Assembly (NCBI RefSeq): GCF_029436685.1
Contig: NZ_JAROCY010000028.1
Location: forward strand, 1 to 43,882
Direction of reading: 5' to 3'
Length of the DNA: 43,882 bases
Source: Novosphingobium cyanobacteriorum
Lineage (GTDB): Bacteria; Pseudomonadota; Alphaproteobacteria; Sphingomonadales; Sphingomonadaceae
Part shown: positions 9,035 to 16,825 of the stretch, one piece after another
How positions within the stretch are numbered: position 1 is the first letter of the stretch
How the letters are laid out: each line of letters opens with the position of its first letter
Position numbers and translations under genes: made by a program
The notes under the pieces: generated by a model
Told to the model about the DNA's origin: nothing
Databases searched by the model: none
What the model saw: only the letters and a program-made list of their open reading frames with translations

Positions 9035-12000
9035 TCATTGTGCGGGTGTTTCGACAGGCTGGGCTTCGACGCTCTCTTCGCCGCCTTCCTTGCGCCCGAG
9101 CACCACTTTGGCGATCGCCGGCAGCACAAGCAGGGTCAGGATGGTCGCGGCGATCAGGCCGCCGATGACCGTCGTCGCCAACGGCTTCTGCACCTCGGCG
9201 CCGGTGCCATGCGCAAGCGCCATCGGGACGAAGCCGATCGCGGGCACAAAGCCGGTCATGACGACCGCACGCATCTTCTCGACCATGCCTTCCCGGATCG
9301 CTTCGACGAGCGGCATCCCGTCCTCGATCCGTTCGCGGATAGCAGTCATCACGACGAGGCCATTGAGCACGGCGACGCCGGCAAGGCAGATGAAGCCCAC
9401 CGCAGCCGAAACCGAGAAGGCGATGCCGGTCAGCGCCAGGGTGAACACCCCGCCCGCGAGGCCCAGCGGCACGGCCAGGAAGACGGCCGAAGCCCGCCGC
9501 AGTGTGCCGAGCGCCATGAATAGCAGCACGAAGATCGCCGCGAAGCAGAGCGGCACCACGATCGACAGGCGCTGCGACGCGGCCTGAAGGTTCTGGAACT
9601 GCCCGCCCCATTCAAGGTAGTAGCCGGCGGGCAGCTTGATCTCAGCCACCTTGGCCTGGGCCTCGGCGACAAACGAACCGGCATCGCGTCCTTGCAGGTT
9701 CGCCTGGATCACGACGCGGCGCTTCCCGTTCTCGCGGGTGATCTGGTTCAACCCTTCGGTGAAGCGGATCTGCGCCACCTGGCTGAGCGGCACCGAACGG
9801 CGCGCCTGACCCTCCTGCGCCGGCAGCATGACCGGCAGCGCCATCACGTCGTCGAGACTGGCCCGTGTCGTCTCCGGCACGCGCACTGCGATCTCGAAGC
9901 GCCGGTCCCCCTCGAAGAGCAGTCCGGACTCTCGGCCGCCCATGGCTGCCGCGACCGTATCGGCCACTTCCTCGACCGTCAGCCCATAGCGCGCGATTGC
10001 CGCACGATCGAAGCGGACATCGAGCGTCGGCGCGCCGCCGGTCTGGTCGGCCTTGACGCTGGCCGCGCCGGGAATCGACTGCAACACGCGGACGATGTCA
10101 CCGGCCGATTGCGACATCTTGTCGAGGTCGTCGCCGTAGAGCTTGATCGCCACGTCGCCCCGTACGCCCGCGATCAGCTCGTTGAAGCGAAGCTGGATCG
10201 GCTGACTGACCTCATAGAGCTGACCGAGTTGCGAGCCTGCGGCTTTCTCGACCTTTTCCAGAATGCCCGCCTTGCCATCAACATCCGCGGACCATTGCTC
10301 CTCCGGTTTCAGGATCACGAACCCATCGGAGATATTGGGCGGCATCGGATCGGTCGCGACTTCGGCGGTGCCGGTTTTGGAGAACATCAGCTGGACCTCG
10401 GGCAGACGGCTGATCGCCTGCTCAACGCCGCGCTGCATGGTCAGCGATTGTTCGAGGCTGACCGACGGCACTCTGGTCGAGGCGAGCGCGACGTTCTTCT
10501 CGTCGAGCTGGGGAATGAACTCCGAGCCGAGAAAGCCGAACGCGGGGATCGCCGCGAGGAAGAATGCAAGCCCCGCCCCGATGAAGCGCCAGGGGCGCTC
10601 CAGCGACTGGTCGAGCAACGGAATGTAGCGTTCCTTGGTCTTGCGGATCAGCCAGACTTCCTTTTCAGCCACCTTGCCGCGGATCACCAGGGCGACGAGC
10701 GCCGGAACCAGCGTGATCGCCAGCACGAAGGCCGCGACGAGCGCGAGCATGATGGTGATCGCCATCGGCGAGAAGGTCTTGCCCTCGACGCCGGTGAACA
10801 TGAGCAGTGGCGCGAAGGCGAGCAGGATGATGGCCTGGCCGTACACCGTCGGCTTGATCATCTCCTGGCTCGCCGCCATCGTCTCTTCAAGCCGTTCGCG
10901 CAAACTCAGCAGCCGCCCTTCATGCTCCTGCCGGTGCGCGAGCCGCGCCAGACAGTTCTCGATGATGATGACGGCGCCATCGACGATCAGGCCGAAGTCG
11001 AGCGCGCCAAGGCTCATCAGATTGCCTGGCACACCGACGATATTCATGCCCGTTGCCATCATCAGGAAGGAAAACGGGATCACGAGCACGGCGATGATCG
11101 CCGCCCGCCAGTTGCCGAGCAGCAGGAACAGAGCCGCCGCGACCAGCAATGCACCTTCAGCCAGATTGCGTTCGACGGTGGCGACGGTCGCGTTGACCAG
11201 CTTGGCGCGGTCGAGCACGACATCCACCTTGACGCCGGGCGGTAGGGTCTTGGCAACCTGCGCCAGCTTGTCGCCAACGCCCTGGGCGACCACACGGCTG
11301 TTCTCGCCGATCAGCATGAGGGCGGTGCCGACGACGGCTTCGCGGCCGTTCATGCTCGCGGCGCCGGTGCGCAGATCGCCGCCGATCCGGACATCAGCGA
11401 TCTGTCCGACCATGACCGGAACGCCGCCGCGCGTGGCGACGACGGCATTGCGAATCTCGTCGACCGAACGGATGCGCGCATCGGCGCGCACCAGGTAGGC
11501 TTCGCCGCCGCGATTGTAGTAGTTGGCGCCAACCGCGAGATTGGCGGCTTCGAGCGCCTTGCCGAGTTCACTGTAGGAAATGCCGAAGGCGGTAAGCTTC
11601 ACCGGATCGGGTTCGACCACGAAGGTCTTGGCATAGCCGCCGATCGAATCGACCCCGGCAACGCCGCGCACGCTCTTGAGCTGCGGCGCGATGATCCAGT
11701 CCTGCACGGTGCGCAGGTATCCGGCCTTTGCCACCTCGTCGGTGAGCACCTGCCCCTCGGGCGTCAGATAGCTGCCGTCAGGTTGCCAGCCCGGCTGACC
11801 GGCAACGCGGCGCGCGCCCTTGCCGTCGGGATTGGCATAACCGACGGTGTACATGACCACTTCGCCAAGACCGGTCGTGACCGGGCCGATCTGGGGCTGG
11901 ACTCCTGCCGGCAGTTTCTCACCCGCCTGGGAGAGGCGTTCGCCGACCTGCTGCCGGGCAAAATAGAGGTCCGTTGAATCGGTAAAAATCGCCGTGACCT

Positions 12001-12274
12001 GGCTGAAGCCGTTGCGCGAGAGCGAACGTGTCGTCTCGAGGCCAGGAATGCCGGCCAGCGCCGTCTCGATCGGATAGGTGACGAGCTTTTCCATCTCGAC
12101 CGGCGAAAGCCCCGGATCGATCGTATTGATCTGCACCTGGTTGTTGGTGATGTCGGGAACGGCGTCGATCGGCAGCTTGGTAAGCTGCCACAGGCCGATC
12201 CCGGCGATGGCGAGGAAGAACAGCACTACCGCCCAGCGCATGCGGACGGACAGCGCCATGAGACTTGCGATCAT
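9035..12274 (-). CDS. czcA: CzcA-type RND efflux permease, intact
   Basis: Complete HME-RND inner-membrane pump (1079 aa). It has the KLPIDAVPDITNNQVQIN start, the TM4 proton-relay signature DFGLIVDGAVIIIEN (the divalent-cation HME type, unlike CusA) and the second half with TM7-12 (ATSQR-LSIVVPL, then GVAVLNGLVVMTAIRERIEDG). A periplasmic insert near residues 150-180 (YANPDGKGARRVAGQPGW) is longer than in the truncated paralogue. It would export Zn/Cd/Co from the periplasm with CzcB and CzcC, encoded directly upstream; the gap to czcB is 3 bases and GGAGGAA lies in the czcB tail. Exact metal is not readable from sequence. Confidence 0.95.
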   Translation of the reverse strand: MIASLMALSVRMRWAVVLFFLAIAGIGLWQLTKLPIDAVPDITNNQVQINTIDPGLSPVEMEKLVTYPIETALAGIPGLETTRSLSRNGFSQVTAIFTDSTDLYFARQQVGERLSQAGEKLPAGVQPQIGPVTTGLGEVVMYTVGYANPDGKGARRVAGQPGWQPDGSYLTPEGQVLTDEVAKAGYLRTVQDWIIAPQLKSVRGVAGVDSIGGYAKTFVVEPDPVKLTAFGISYSELGKALEAANLAVGANYYNRGGEAYLVRADARIRSVDEIRNAVVATRGGVPVMVGQIADVRIGGDLRTGAASMNGREAVVGTALMLIGENSRVVAQGVGDKLAQVAKTLPPGVKVDVVLDRAKLVNATVATVERNLAEGALLVAAALFLLLGNWRAAIIAVLVIPFSFLMMATGMNIVGVPGNLMSLGALDFGLIVDGAVIIIENCLARLAHRQEHEGRLLSLRERLEETMAASQEMIKPTVYGQAIILLAFAPLLMFTGVEGKTFSPMAITIMLALVAAFVLAITLVPALVALVIRGKVAEKEVWLIRKTKERYIPLLDQSLERPWRFIGAGLAFFLAAIPAFGFLGSEFIPQLDEKNVALASTRVPSVSLEQSLTMQRGVEQAISRLPEVQLMFSKTGTAEVATDPMPPNISDGFVILKPEEQWSADVDGKAGILEKVEKAAGSQLGQLYEVSQPIQLRFNELIAGVRGDVAIKLYGDDLDKMSQSAGDIVRVLQSIPGAASVKADQTGGAPTLDVRFDRAAIARYGLTVEEVADTVAAAMGGRESGLLFEGDRRFEIAVRVPETTRASLDDVMALPVMLPAQEGQARRSVPLSQVAQIRFTEGLNQITRENGKRRVVIQANLQGRDAGSFVAEAQAKVAEIKLPAGYYLEWGGQFQNLQAASQRLSIVVPLCFAAIFVLLFMALGTLRRASAVFLAVPLGLAGGVFTLALTGIAFSVSAAVGFICLAGVAVLNGLVVMTAIRERIEDGMPLVEAIREGMVEKMRAVVMTGFVPAIGFVPMALAHGTGAEVQKPLATTVIGGLIAATILTLLVLPAIAKVVLGRKEGGEESVEAQPVETPAQ

Positions 12275-12277
12275 GGC

Positions 12278-13435
12278 TTATTCCTCCTCGCCCGCGCCCT
12301 TGCCGAGTTCGGCCTTGAGCAGGAATGCGTTCTTGGTGGCGACAAGCTGTCCAGGCTTCAGCCCCGACAGGATTTCGACCCGTCCGGCGCTGCGCTGTCC
12401 GATCGTCACGAACTGCGCGCGAAAGCCCTGGCTGGTGCGGATAAACACCGCATCCTTGCCATCGACCGACTGGAGTGCGTCCTCGGGTACGACGATGGCG
12501 CTGGAAGGCGCGCCGACGCTGGGGTACAGGCGGACCCGGACACCTAGACCCGGCTGAAGCATCCCGCCGGTAACGTCGATCACGGCCGTGGCGGCGCGCG
12601 TGTCGCCGCTGAGGGTCGGAGTGACCGAGCGCACGCGACCTTCGACCATCTTGCCATCGGGCAATTCGATGACGGCCCGGTCACCGGCAGCCAGTCGCGC
12701 CATGTCGGCCGGACCGACCGAGGCTTCCACCTGGACCAGACGCGGATCGGCTACCCGAAACAGTTCCGCCTCGGGCTGAACGAAGGCACCGAGCATGACG
12801 GATTCGGCGGTGACCCGTCCGGATATCGGACTCGCCACGACTGTGCCGCGACCATCGCTGGTGACGTTGGCCGCGCCGGCAGCGGCCTGCGCACGCCGGG
12901 CTTCCGCTGCTGCGGCCGCGGCTTCCGCCTGCGCCGACTCGTATTCGGCCCGCGCCGACACCTTTTGCTCATAGAGATAGCGTTCACGGGCAAGGTTGCG
13001 TTCCGCCAGGGTTGCACGGGCGGCGGCCGCTGTCCGTTCGGACGCGATCTGTGCCGCGTCCCGGCTCTCGACGATGGCCAATGCCTCGCCTGCCCGCACC
13101 GGATCGCCGAGACGCTTGAACACGCGGGTCACTGCCCCGCCGGCACGCGCGGTTACCACGGCCTCGCCGGAAGGTGAGGGAGCGACCATGGCCTGTGCAA
13201 CGATCTCCGAGCCCAGGCCTCCGGCACGGATCTCCTCGACGCCGATACCGGCATTCCGGATCGCGTCAGCCGAAAGTGCGAGTCTATCGGCGTGAGCGGT
13301 TTCCTGTGCGTTCGCCGCCTGCTCGGCCGGAGCGGCGGGATCGGCAGTCCAGCGGGCGATTTCAAAGCCGGCTCCCGCCGACACGATTATGGCGCCGGCA
13401 ATGCCGGCGAGGATGCGTTTGTCTTCAAAGTACAT
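12278..13435 (-). CDS. czcB: CzcB-type periplasmic adaptor
   Basis: Membrane fusion protein (385 aa) of the intact czcCBA operon. An N-terminal membrane anchor (residues about 9-27) is followed by a lipoyl domain (VVTARAGGAVTRVFKRLGDPVRAGEAL), a long Ala/Glu/Arg coiled-coil hairpin (about 128-195), the second lipoyl half (GTVVASPISGRVTAESVMLGAFV), a beta-barrel and a membrane-proximal domain ending in GKGAGEEE. Unlike the adaptor at 1573-2820 it lacks a lipobox and the extra His/acidic N-terminal domain, so the two pumps differ in adaptor architecture. It starts at ATG with GGAG upstream, 78 bases after czcC. Confidence 0.92.
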   Translation of the reverse strand: MYFEDKRILAGIAGAIIVSAGAGFEIARWTADPAAPAEQAANAQETAHADRLALSADAIRNAGIGVEEIRAGGLGSEIVAQAMVAPSPSGEAVVTARAGGAVTRVFKRLGDPVRAGEALAIVESRDAAQIASERTAAAARATLAERNLARERYLYEQKVSARAEYESAQAEAAAAAAEARRAQAAAGAANVTSDGRGTVVASPISGRVTAESVMLGAFVQPEAELFRVADPRLVQVEASVGPADMARLAAGDRAVIELPDGKMVEGRVRSVTPTLSGDTRAATAVIDVTGGMLQPGLGVRVRLYPSVGAPSSAIVVPEDALQSVDGKDAVFIRTSQGFRAQFVTIGQRSAGRVEILSGLKPGQLVATKNAFLLKAELGKGAGEEE

Positions 13436-13513
13436 GGGAACTCTCCGGAAGCGGGAGACGGCCAGCGGGGCTTGGGGCGCTGCGCTGGCATCGGTTGAAA
13501 AGGGCCGGAGCCA

Positions 13514-14830
13514 TCATGGCACCTGGCGCGCGACGGGCGCCGGTGTGATCAGGCGCGCCAGTTCGGCTTGTGCGGTGTGGTAGGTGGCCAGAGCCTCGAC
13601 ATAGGCCGCGCGGGTCTGCGCAAGGGTGCGTTGCGCCTCGATGAGGTCCAACTGGCTGAACTTGCCGTTCGCGTAACCGATGGCGGCAATGCGGGCTGCC
13701 TCGAACGCAGCCTCCAGACCGGGACCGCCGGCAGCCCGGGCAGTTGCAGCTGCATTTGCAACAATAGCCTGCGCTGCCGCTATCTGCCGGTCGCTCTCGA
13801 TCAACGCCACGCGCCGCCGCGCTTCGGACGCCGATTCAAGCGCGCTGGCCTGATCCAGCGTGGCTCTTCCGCGGTTGAACAGCGGGAACGGGATCGAAAC
13901 GCCGAAAATCGCCGCCGTATCGTTCGATGCGGAAAGGCGGCGAGCGCCCGCCGTGAGAGTAATGTCTGGTACGCGCTGGGACCGGGCGAGACGGACCTGC
14001 GCCGAGGCAATGGACAGGTCGGCCTCTGCGGCAGCCAGAGCCAGGGTGCCTTGTGCGGCAATTGGCTCGACCGGACCATAGCCTTCGATTCGTTCAAACC
14101 AGGCCCGATCCAACGGCGCCGATACCGGCTGTCCGATCAGTCGCCCGAGATTGGCCCTCGCCACAATAGCATCGCGCTGGGCCTTGCCCAGGGCCACATC
14201 GGCATTGATGCGCAAGACATCCGCTCTCTGTTGTTCGATCGGCGAGGCTGCCCCGGCCGTGACGCGCGCACTCGCGGCGCGAAAACCAATTGTTGCGAAG
14301 TCGGCTTCCTGCTTTGAAATCTCGACCCGGCGTTCGGCTGCTATCGCCAGGACATAGGCCTCGGTAACATTGAGCGTCAGATCCGCCACCGCAATCGCGG
14401 CCTCGATCCGCGCACGGTCGGTCTGTGCGTCAGCGACCGCTATCCGCGCGGAACGCTTGCCGCCGAGTTCGATCGGCAAGGCGAGGCCGGTCGTCGTTTC
14501 CGCGCTTTGCGTGCCGCGAAATTGTCCGGTTCCACCGACATTCTCGACCTGGATCTGAACCTCCGGGTTTGGGCGCAGGCCAGCCACCCGGCGGCCGGCT
14601 TCAGCTGCCCGGACGTCCGCCGCAGCCGCGTTGAGACCGGGCGAACTGGTTCCAGCGGCGGCAAGCGCCTGTTCGAGTGTGAATGCCTGGGCACCCGCTG
14701 TTGGCTGAGCATTCTCAGAGGGCGGAGACGCAGATGCTGCCGGACGCCCGTCCGCAGGCGCGTTCTCCTGTGCCAGGGCATTTTGCCCAGTCGTTGCCAG
14801 CAAGGTCGCAAGTATCAAGAGGCGGCGCAT
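13514..14830 (-). CDS. czcC: CzcC-type outer-membrane efflux channel (TolC family)
   Basis: Outer-membrane factor of the intact pump, 438 aa from ATG 14830. The signal peptide begins MRRLLILATLLATTGQNALA. A low-complexity Pro/Ala/Ser linker follows (about residues 22-45), then two OEP repeats, with VQIQVENVGGTGQFRG marking the first beta segment and VSIPFPLFNRGRATLDQA the second. I chose 14830 because the signal peptide begins there and GGAGG lies about 9 bases upstream; the frame is open to 14896 without a better start. It is separated from the upstream small exported protein by 148 bases holding a short hairpin. Confidence 0.88.
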   Translation of the reverse strand: MRRLLILATLLATTGQNALAQENAPADGRPAASASPPSENAQPTAGAQAFTLEQALAAAGTSSPGLNAAAADVRAAEAGRRVAGLRPNPEVQIQVENVGGTGQFRGTQSAETTTGLALPIELGGKRSARIAVADAQTDRARIEAAIAVADLTLNVTEAYVLAIAAERRVEISKQEADFATIGFRAASARVTAGAASPIEQQRADVLRINADVALGKAQRDAIVARANLGRLIGQPVSAPLDRAWFERIEGYGPVEPIAAQGTLALAAAEADLSIASAQVRLARSQRVPDITLTAGARRLSASNDTAAIFGVSIPFPLFNRGRATLDQASALESASEARRRVALIESDRQIAAAQAIVANAAATARAAGGPGLEAAFEAARIAAIGYANGKFSQLDLIEAQRTLAQTRAAYVEALATYHTAQAELARLITPAPVARQVP

Positions 14831-14950
14831 GTCAGCTTGCCTCCACCGGGACGCAACCGTTGGCCGGTTCGCCGCCGTCAGGTATTTTGGACGCAAAGGC
14901 GCCCGGAATTATTTGTTGCATGGAACTGCATCCTGATGGTCATTCGGTCA

Positions 14951-14967
14951 GGTGCCAGAATGGCACC
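14951..14967. other. short perfect hairpin between small exported protein and czcC
   Basis: GGTGCC-agaat-GGCACC, a perfect 6-bp stem with a 5-base loop, in the 148-base gap before czcC. There is no U-run, so it is not a standard terminator. It could be an mRNA-processing or stability element, or a protein-binding dyad. Confidence 0.3.
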
Positions 14968-14978
14968 GGCTCGTGATC

Positions 14979-15371
14979 TCAGGCAGCAGCGGGGGGTTCC
15001 GTGGGAGGTGCGAGCGCAAGGGAGGCCATTGGCGCCACGGAAAAAGGCCCGACAAGTACGGTCCGGCTCAGGGGAATGAGTGCAGCGCCCTCGGCATCGG
15101 GCGAAATGGCCATGTTGCAATGATGGTGCACCACCGCGTGACATGGCGCGCCGCTCTGCTGCTTCCGGCTTCCGTCATCGTCTGCATCGGCATGAACGTC
15201 CGAAACCAGAAATTCGACAAGATGGCCAGCAGGACGATCCTGTGCGTGGGCTGTCTCCGGCGCGACAAGGCTGCCCAACAGTATGGACAGCGTCATCATC
15301 AGGCAAAGGAGAGAGCCTCGCATGAGAATGCGACTAGCAGCCTGACCGAAATTCGACAAGAACGCAGTCAA
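14979..15371 (-). CDS. small exported protein heading the intact czcCBA operon
   Basis: A 130-residue protein with a hydrophobic N-terminal segment (about residues 19-44, ending ETAHA). The mature part has GAPCHAVVHHHCNMA and the C-terminal tail LAPPTEPPAAA. The HHHC motif and LAPPxEPP tail are shared with the protein at 4116-4451, which also sits just before a czcC. The start TTG at 15371 overlaps the stop of DUF3703 (TTGA), with GGGGAA upstream, so translational coupling supports it; ATG 15323 at the signal peptide is the alternative. A periplasmic metal-binding accessory role is inferred, not known. Confidence 0.65.
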   Translation of the reverse strand: MTAFLSNFGQAASRILMRGSLLCLMMTLSILLGSLVAPETAHAQDRPAGHLVEFLVSDVHADADDDGSRKQQSGAPCHAVVHHHCNMAISPDAEGAALIPLSRTVLVGPFSVAPMASLALAPPTEPPAAA

Positions 15372-15721
15372 GAGCGTTCCCCGTTTATTTTTGCCAGCAA
15401 ATCGGGCGGGATGGACATTACGCGAAATGCACTGACATTTGACCGACCGGTATTACCGATCGGCAATCGTCCAGAAATCGCGCCAAGTGGGACAAGCAGC
15501 AAACGGAACAATTGACCCGCGACCTCGCCAGGGTCGCGAGTGCCCACCGCTAAGCGAAGCATTGACCAATGGCTTGCCAAATGTAGCAGTGCATATGGCT
15601 GCGAGACGATATGCACCCGCTCCAGCGCGCGCCATGCGCCGGCACTGTCGCCGACCGCGCGGGCAGCACGAAACCCCATCATCTCCTCCTGAACGAAGGC
15701 ATGGGCGTCGGCACGCGTCAT
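15368..15721 (-). CDS. DUF3703 family protein
   Basis: A 117-residue protein recognisable by AWRALERVHIVSQPYALLHLASHWSMLRLA, EVAGQLFRLLLVPLG and GRLPIGNTGRSNVSAF, the conserved features of DUF3703. Members of this uncharacterised family typically lie beside metal exporters. The conserved His residues (about 37, 47 and 51) could bind metal, but this is speculation. Its ATG overlaps the CDF stop (TGATG) and its own stop overlaps the next start (TTGA), so it is translated as part of the CDF operon. Confidence 0.8.
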   Translation of the reverse strand: MTRADAHAFVQEEMMGFRAARAVGDSAGAWRALERVHIVSQPYALLHLASHWSMLRLAVGTRDPGEVAGQLFRLLLVPLGAISGRLPIGNTGRSNVSAFRVMSIPPDLLAKINGERS

Positions 15722-16344
15722 CACGCCGCTACCTTCAAATCCTGCATCGCGTGACGCACGATCTGCACGCCGCCGCTGATGCCCAGCCCGGCGAGGATGG
15801 CCGCGACCATGAGGTCGGGCCAGGCACTGCCTGTGCCGAACACGCCCCAGGCCGCCGCCATGACGGCGATGTTGCCGACCGCGTCGTTGCGCGAGCAGAT
15901 CCAGACCGAGCGCATGTTGGCGTCCCCCGTGCGGAAGCGGTAAAGCATCAGCGCCACGCCAGCGTTGACCACAAGCGCGAGGAAGCCGACCACGCCCATC
16001 GTGACCGGCTGCGGCGATGCGCCACCCACTGCCGCCATGATCGCCGTGGCCATGACCCACCCGCCGATCCCGAGGAGCGCGAGCCCTTTCAGCAAGGCAG
16101 TCCGCGCCCGGCACACTAGCAGTATTCCGGCGACGAGTAGACTGATGGCGTAGTTCGCCGCATCACCCAGGAAATCGAGCGCGTCGGCCTGCAGGGCGCG
16201 GCTTTCCGCGGCCGAGCCGGCGATCATCTCGACCACGAACATTCCGGCGTTGAGCGCGAGCGCGATCCACAGTGCGCGCCGCCAGCGCCTATCGTTCTGC
16301 GCCGTCGCGCTTCCGCAGGCGCTCTGACAGCAGGTGTCCGACAT
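15721..16344 (-). CDS. cation diffusion facilitator (CDF) family transporter, short form
   Basis: Inner-membrane cation/proton antiporter-like protein (207 aa) with about six hydrophobic helices and an N-terminal Cys cluster (DTCCQSAC). The TM2 site is D57xxxD61 (DFLGD). In TM5 the usual HxxxD is replaced by D154xxxN158 (NDAVGN), so the metal site differs from FieF/ZitB/DmeF. The cytoplasmic C-terminal dimer domain of typical CDFs is missing: the protein ends shortly after TM6. I chose ATG 16344, with GGGAG 8 bases upstream, over 16389. It is the first gene under the MerR-type promoter at 16381-16411. The substrate is probably Zn/Cd/Co by context. Confidence 0.82.
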   Translation of the reverse strand: MSDTCCQSACGSATAQNDRRWRRALWIALALNAGMFVVEMIAGSAAESRALQADALDFLGDAANYAISLLVAGILLVCRARTALLKGLALLGIGGWVMATAIMAAVGGASPQPVTMGVVGFLALVVNAGVALMLYRFRTGDANMRSVWICSRNDAVGNIAVMAAAWGVFGTGSAWPDLMVAAILAGLGISGGVQIVRHAMQDLKVAA

Positions 16345-16380
16345 CCGAATACTCCCTCGACAGGATGCGAGTCGGTAGCC

Positions 16381-16411
16381 TACATACACCCTGTGGCAAC
16401 TACAGGGTCAA
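16381..16411 (-). promoter_or_regulatory. MerR-type promoter with 21-bp operator for the CDF array
   Basis: On the minus strand, a -35 TTGACC (16406-16411) and a -10 TATGTA (16381-16386) are separated by a 19-bp spacer, longer than the sigma70 optimum, as MerR regulators require. The spacer holds a dyad with arms ACCCTGT and ACAGGGT (16388-16408), which is the arrangement of ZntR/CadR/PbrR sites. It drives the CDF gene, and the divergent merR start lies 4 bases beyond the -35, so the regulator probably controls itself too. Confidence 0.85.
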
Positions 16412-16414
16412 GCG

Positions 16415-16825
16415 ATGAGAATCGGCGATCTGGCAAAAGCAACCGATACGAAGGTAGAAACGATTCGCTGGTACGAGAAGGAAGGCCTGCTTCCCGAGCC
16501 GGCGCGGACCAGCGGCAATTACCGCAGTTATGGAACGAAACACCTCGATCGCCTGTCGTTCATCCGCCGCGCGCGCAACCTTGGCTTCAGCCTGGACGAT
16601 GTCCGCGAGCTGATGGCGCTCGCCGGCGATAGCGAGCACCCGTGCGAAGCGGTCGATGTGATCGCCGGCAGCCATCTGGTCGAAGTGAAGCGCAAGATCG
16701 CCGACCTCGAACTGATGCGCGACGAACTTGCCCGGATGGTAGGCAGTTGCCGCAAGGGGACCGTCGCCGACTGCCGCATCATCGAAACCCTCGCCTCACG
16801 ACAGCCAGAAAGGTCCATAGCCTGA
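16415..16825 (+). CDS. MerR-family divalent-metal-responsive regulator (CadR/PbrR/ZntR-like)
   Basis: A 136-residue regulator. An N-terminal winged helix (MRIGDLAKATDTKVETIRWYEKEGLL) is followed by a dimerisation helix and a C-terminal metal loop. The Cys set is Cys77, Cys112 and Cys120 (CRKGTVADC). Cys at position 77 marks the divalent-metal branch (Zn/Cd/Pb/Co) and contrasts with Ser77 in the second MerR protein at 35725-36171. It should bind the dyad at 16388-16408 and switch on the CDF array when metal is bound. It overlaps the next gene by one base (TGATG). Confidence 0.88.
   Translation: MRIGDLAKATDTKVETIRWYEKEGLLPEPARTSGNYRSYGTKHLDRLSFIRRARNLGFSLDDVRELMALAGDSEHPCEAVDVIAGSHLVEVKRKIADLELMRDELARMVGSCRKGTVADCRIIETLASRQPERSIA

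Noticed and set aside
9692..11245. 517-codon open frame antisense to czcA
   Set aside because: His/Arg/Asp-rich shadow of the CzcA gene with no recognisable domain.
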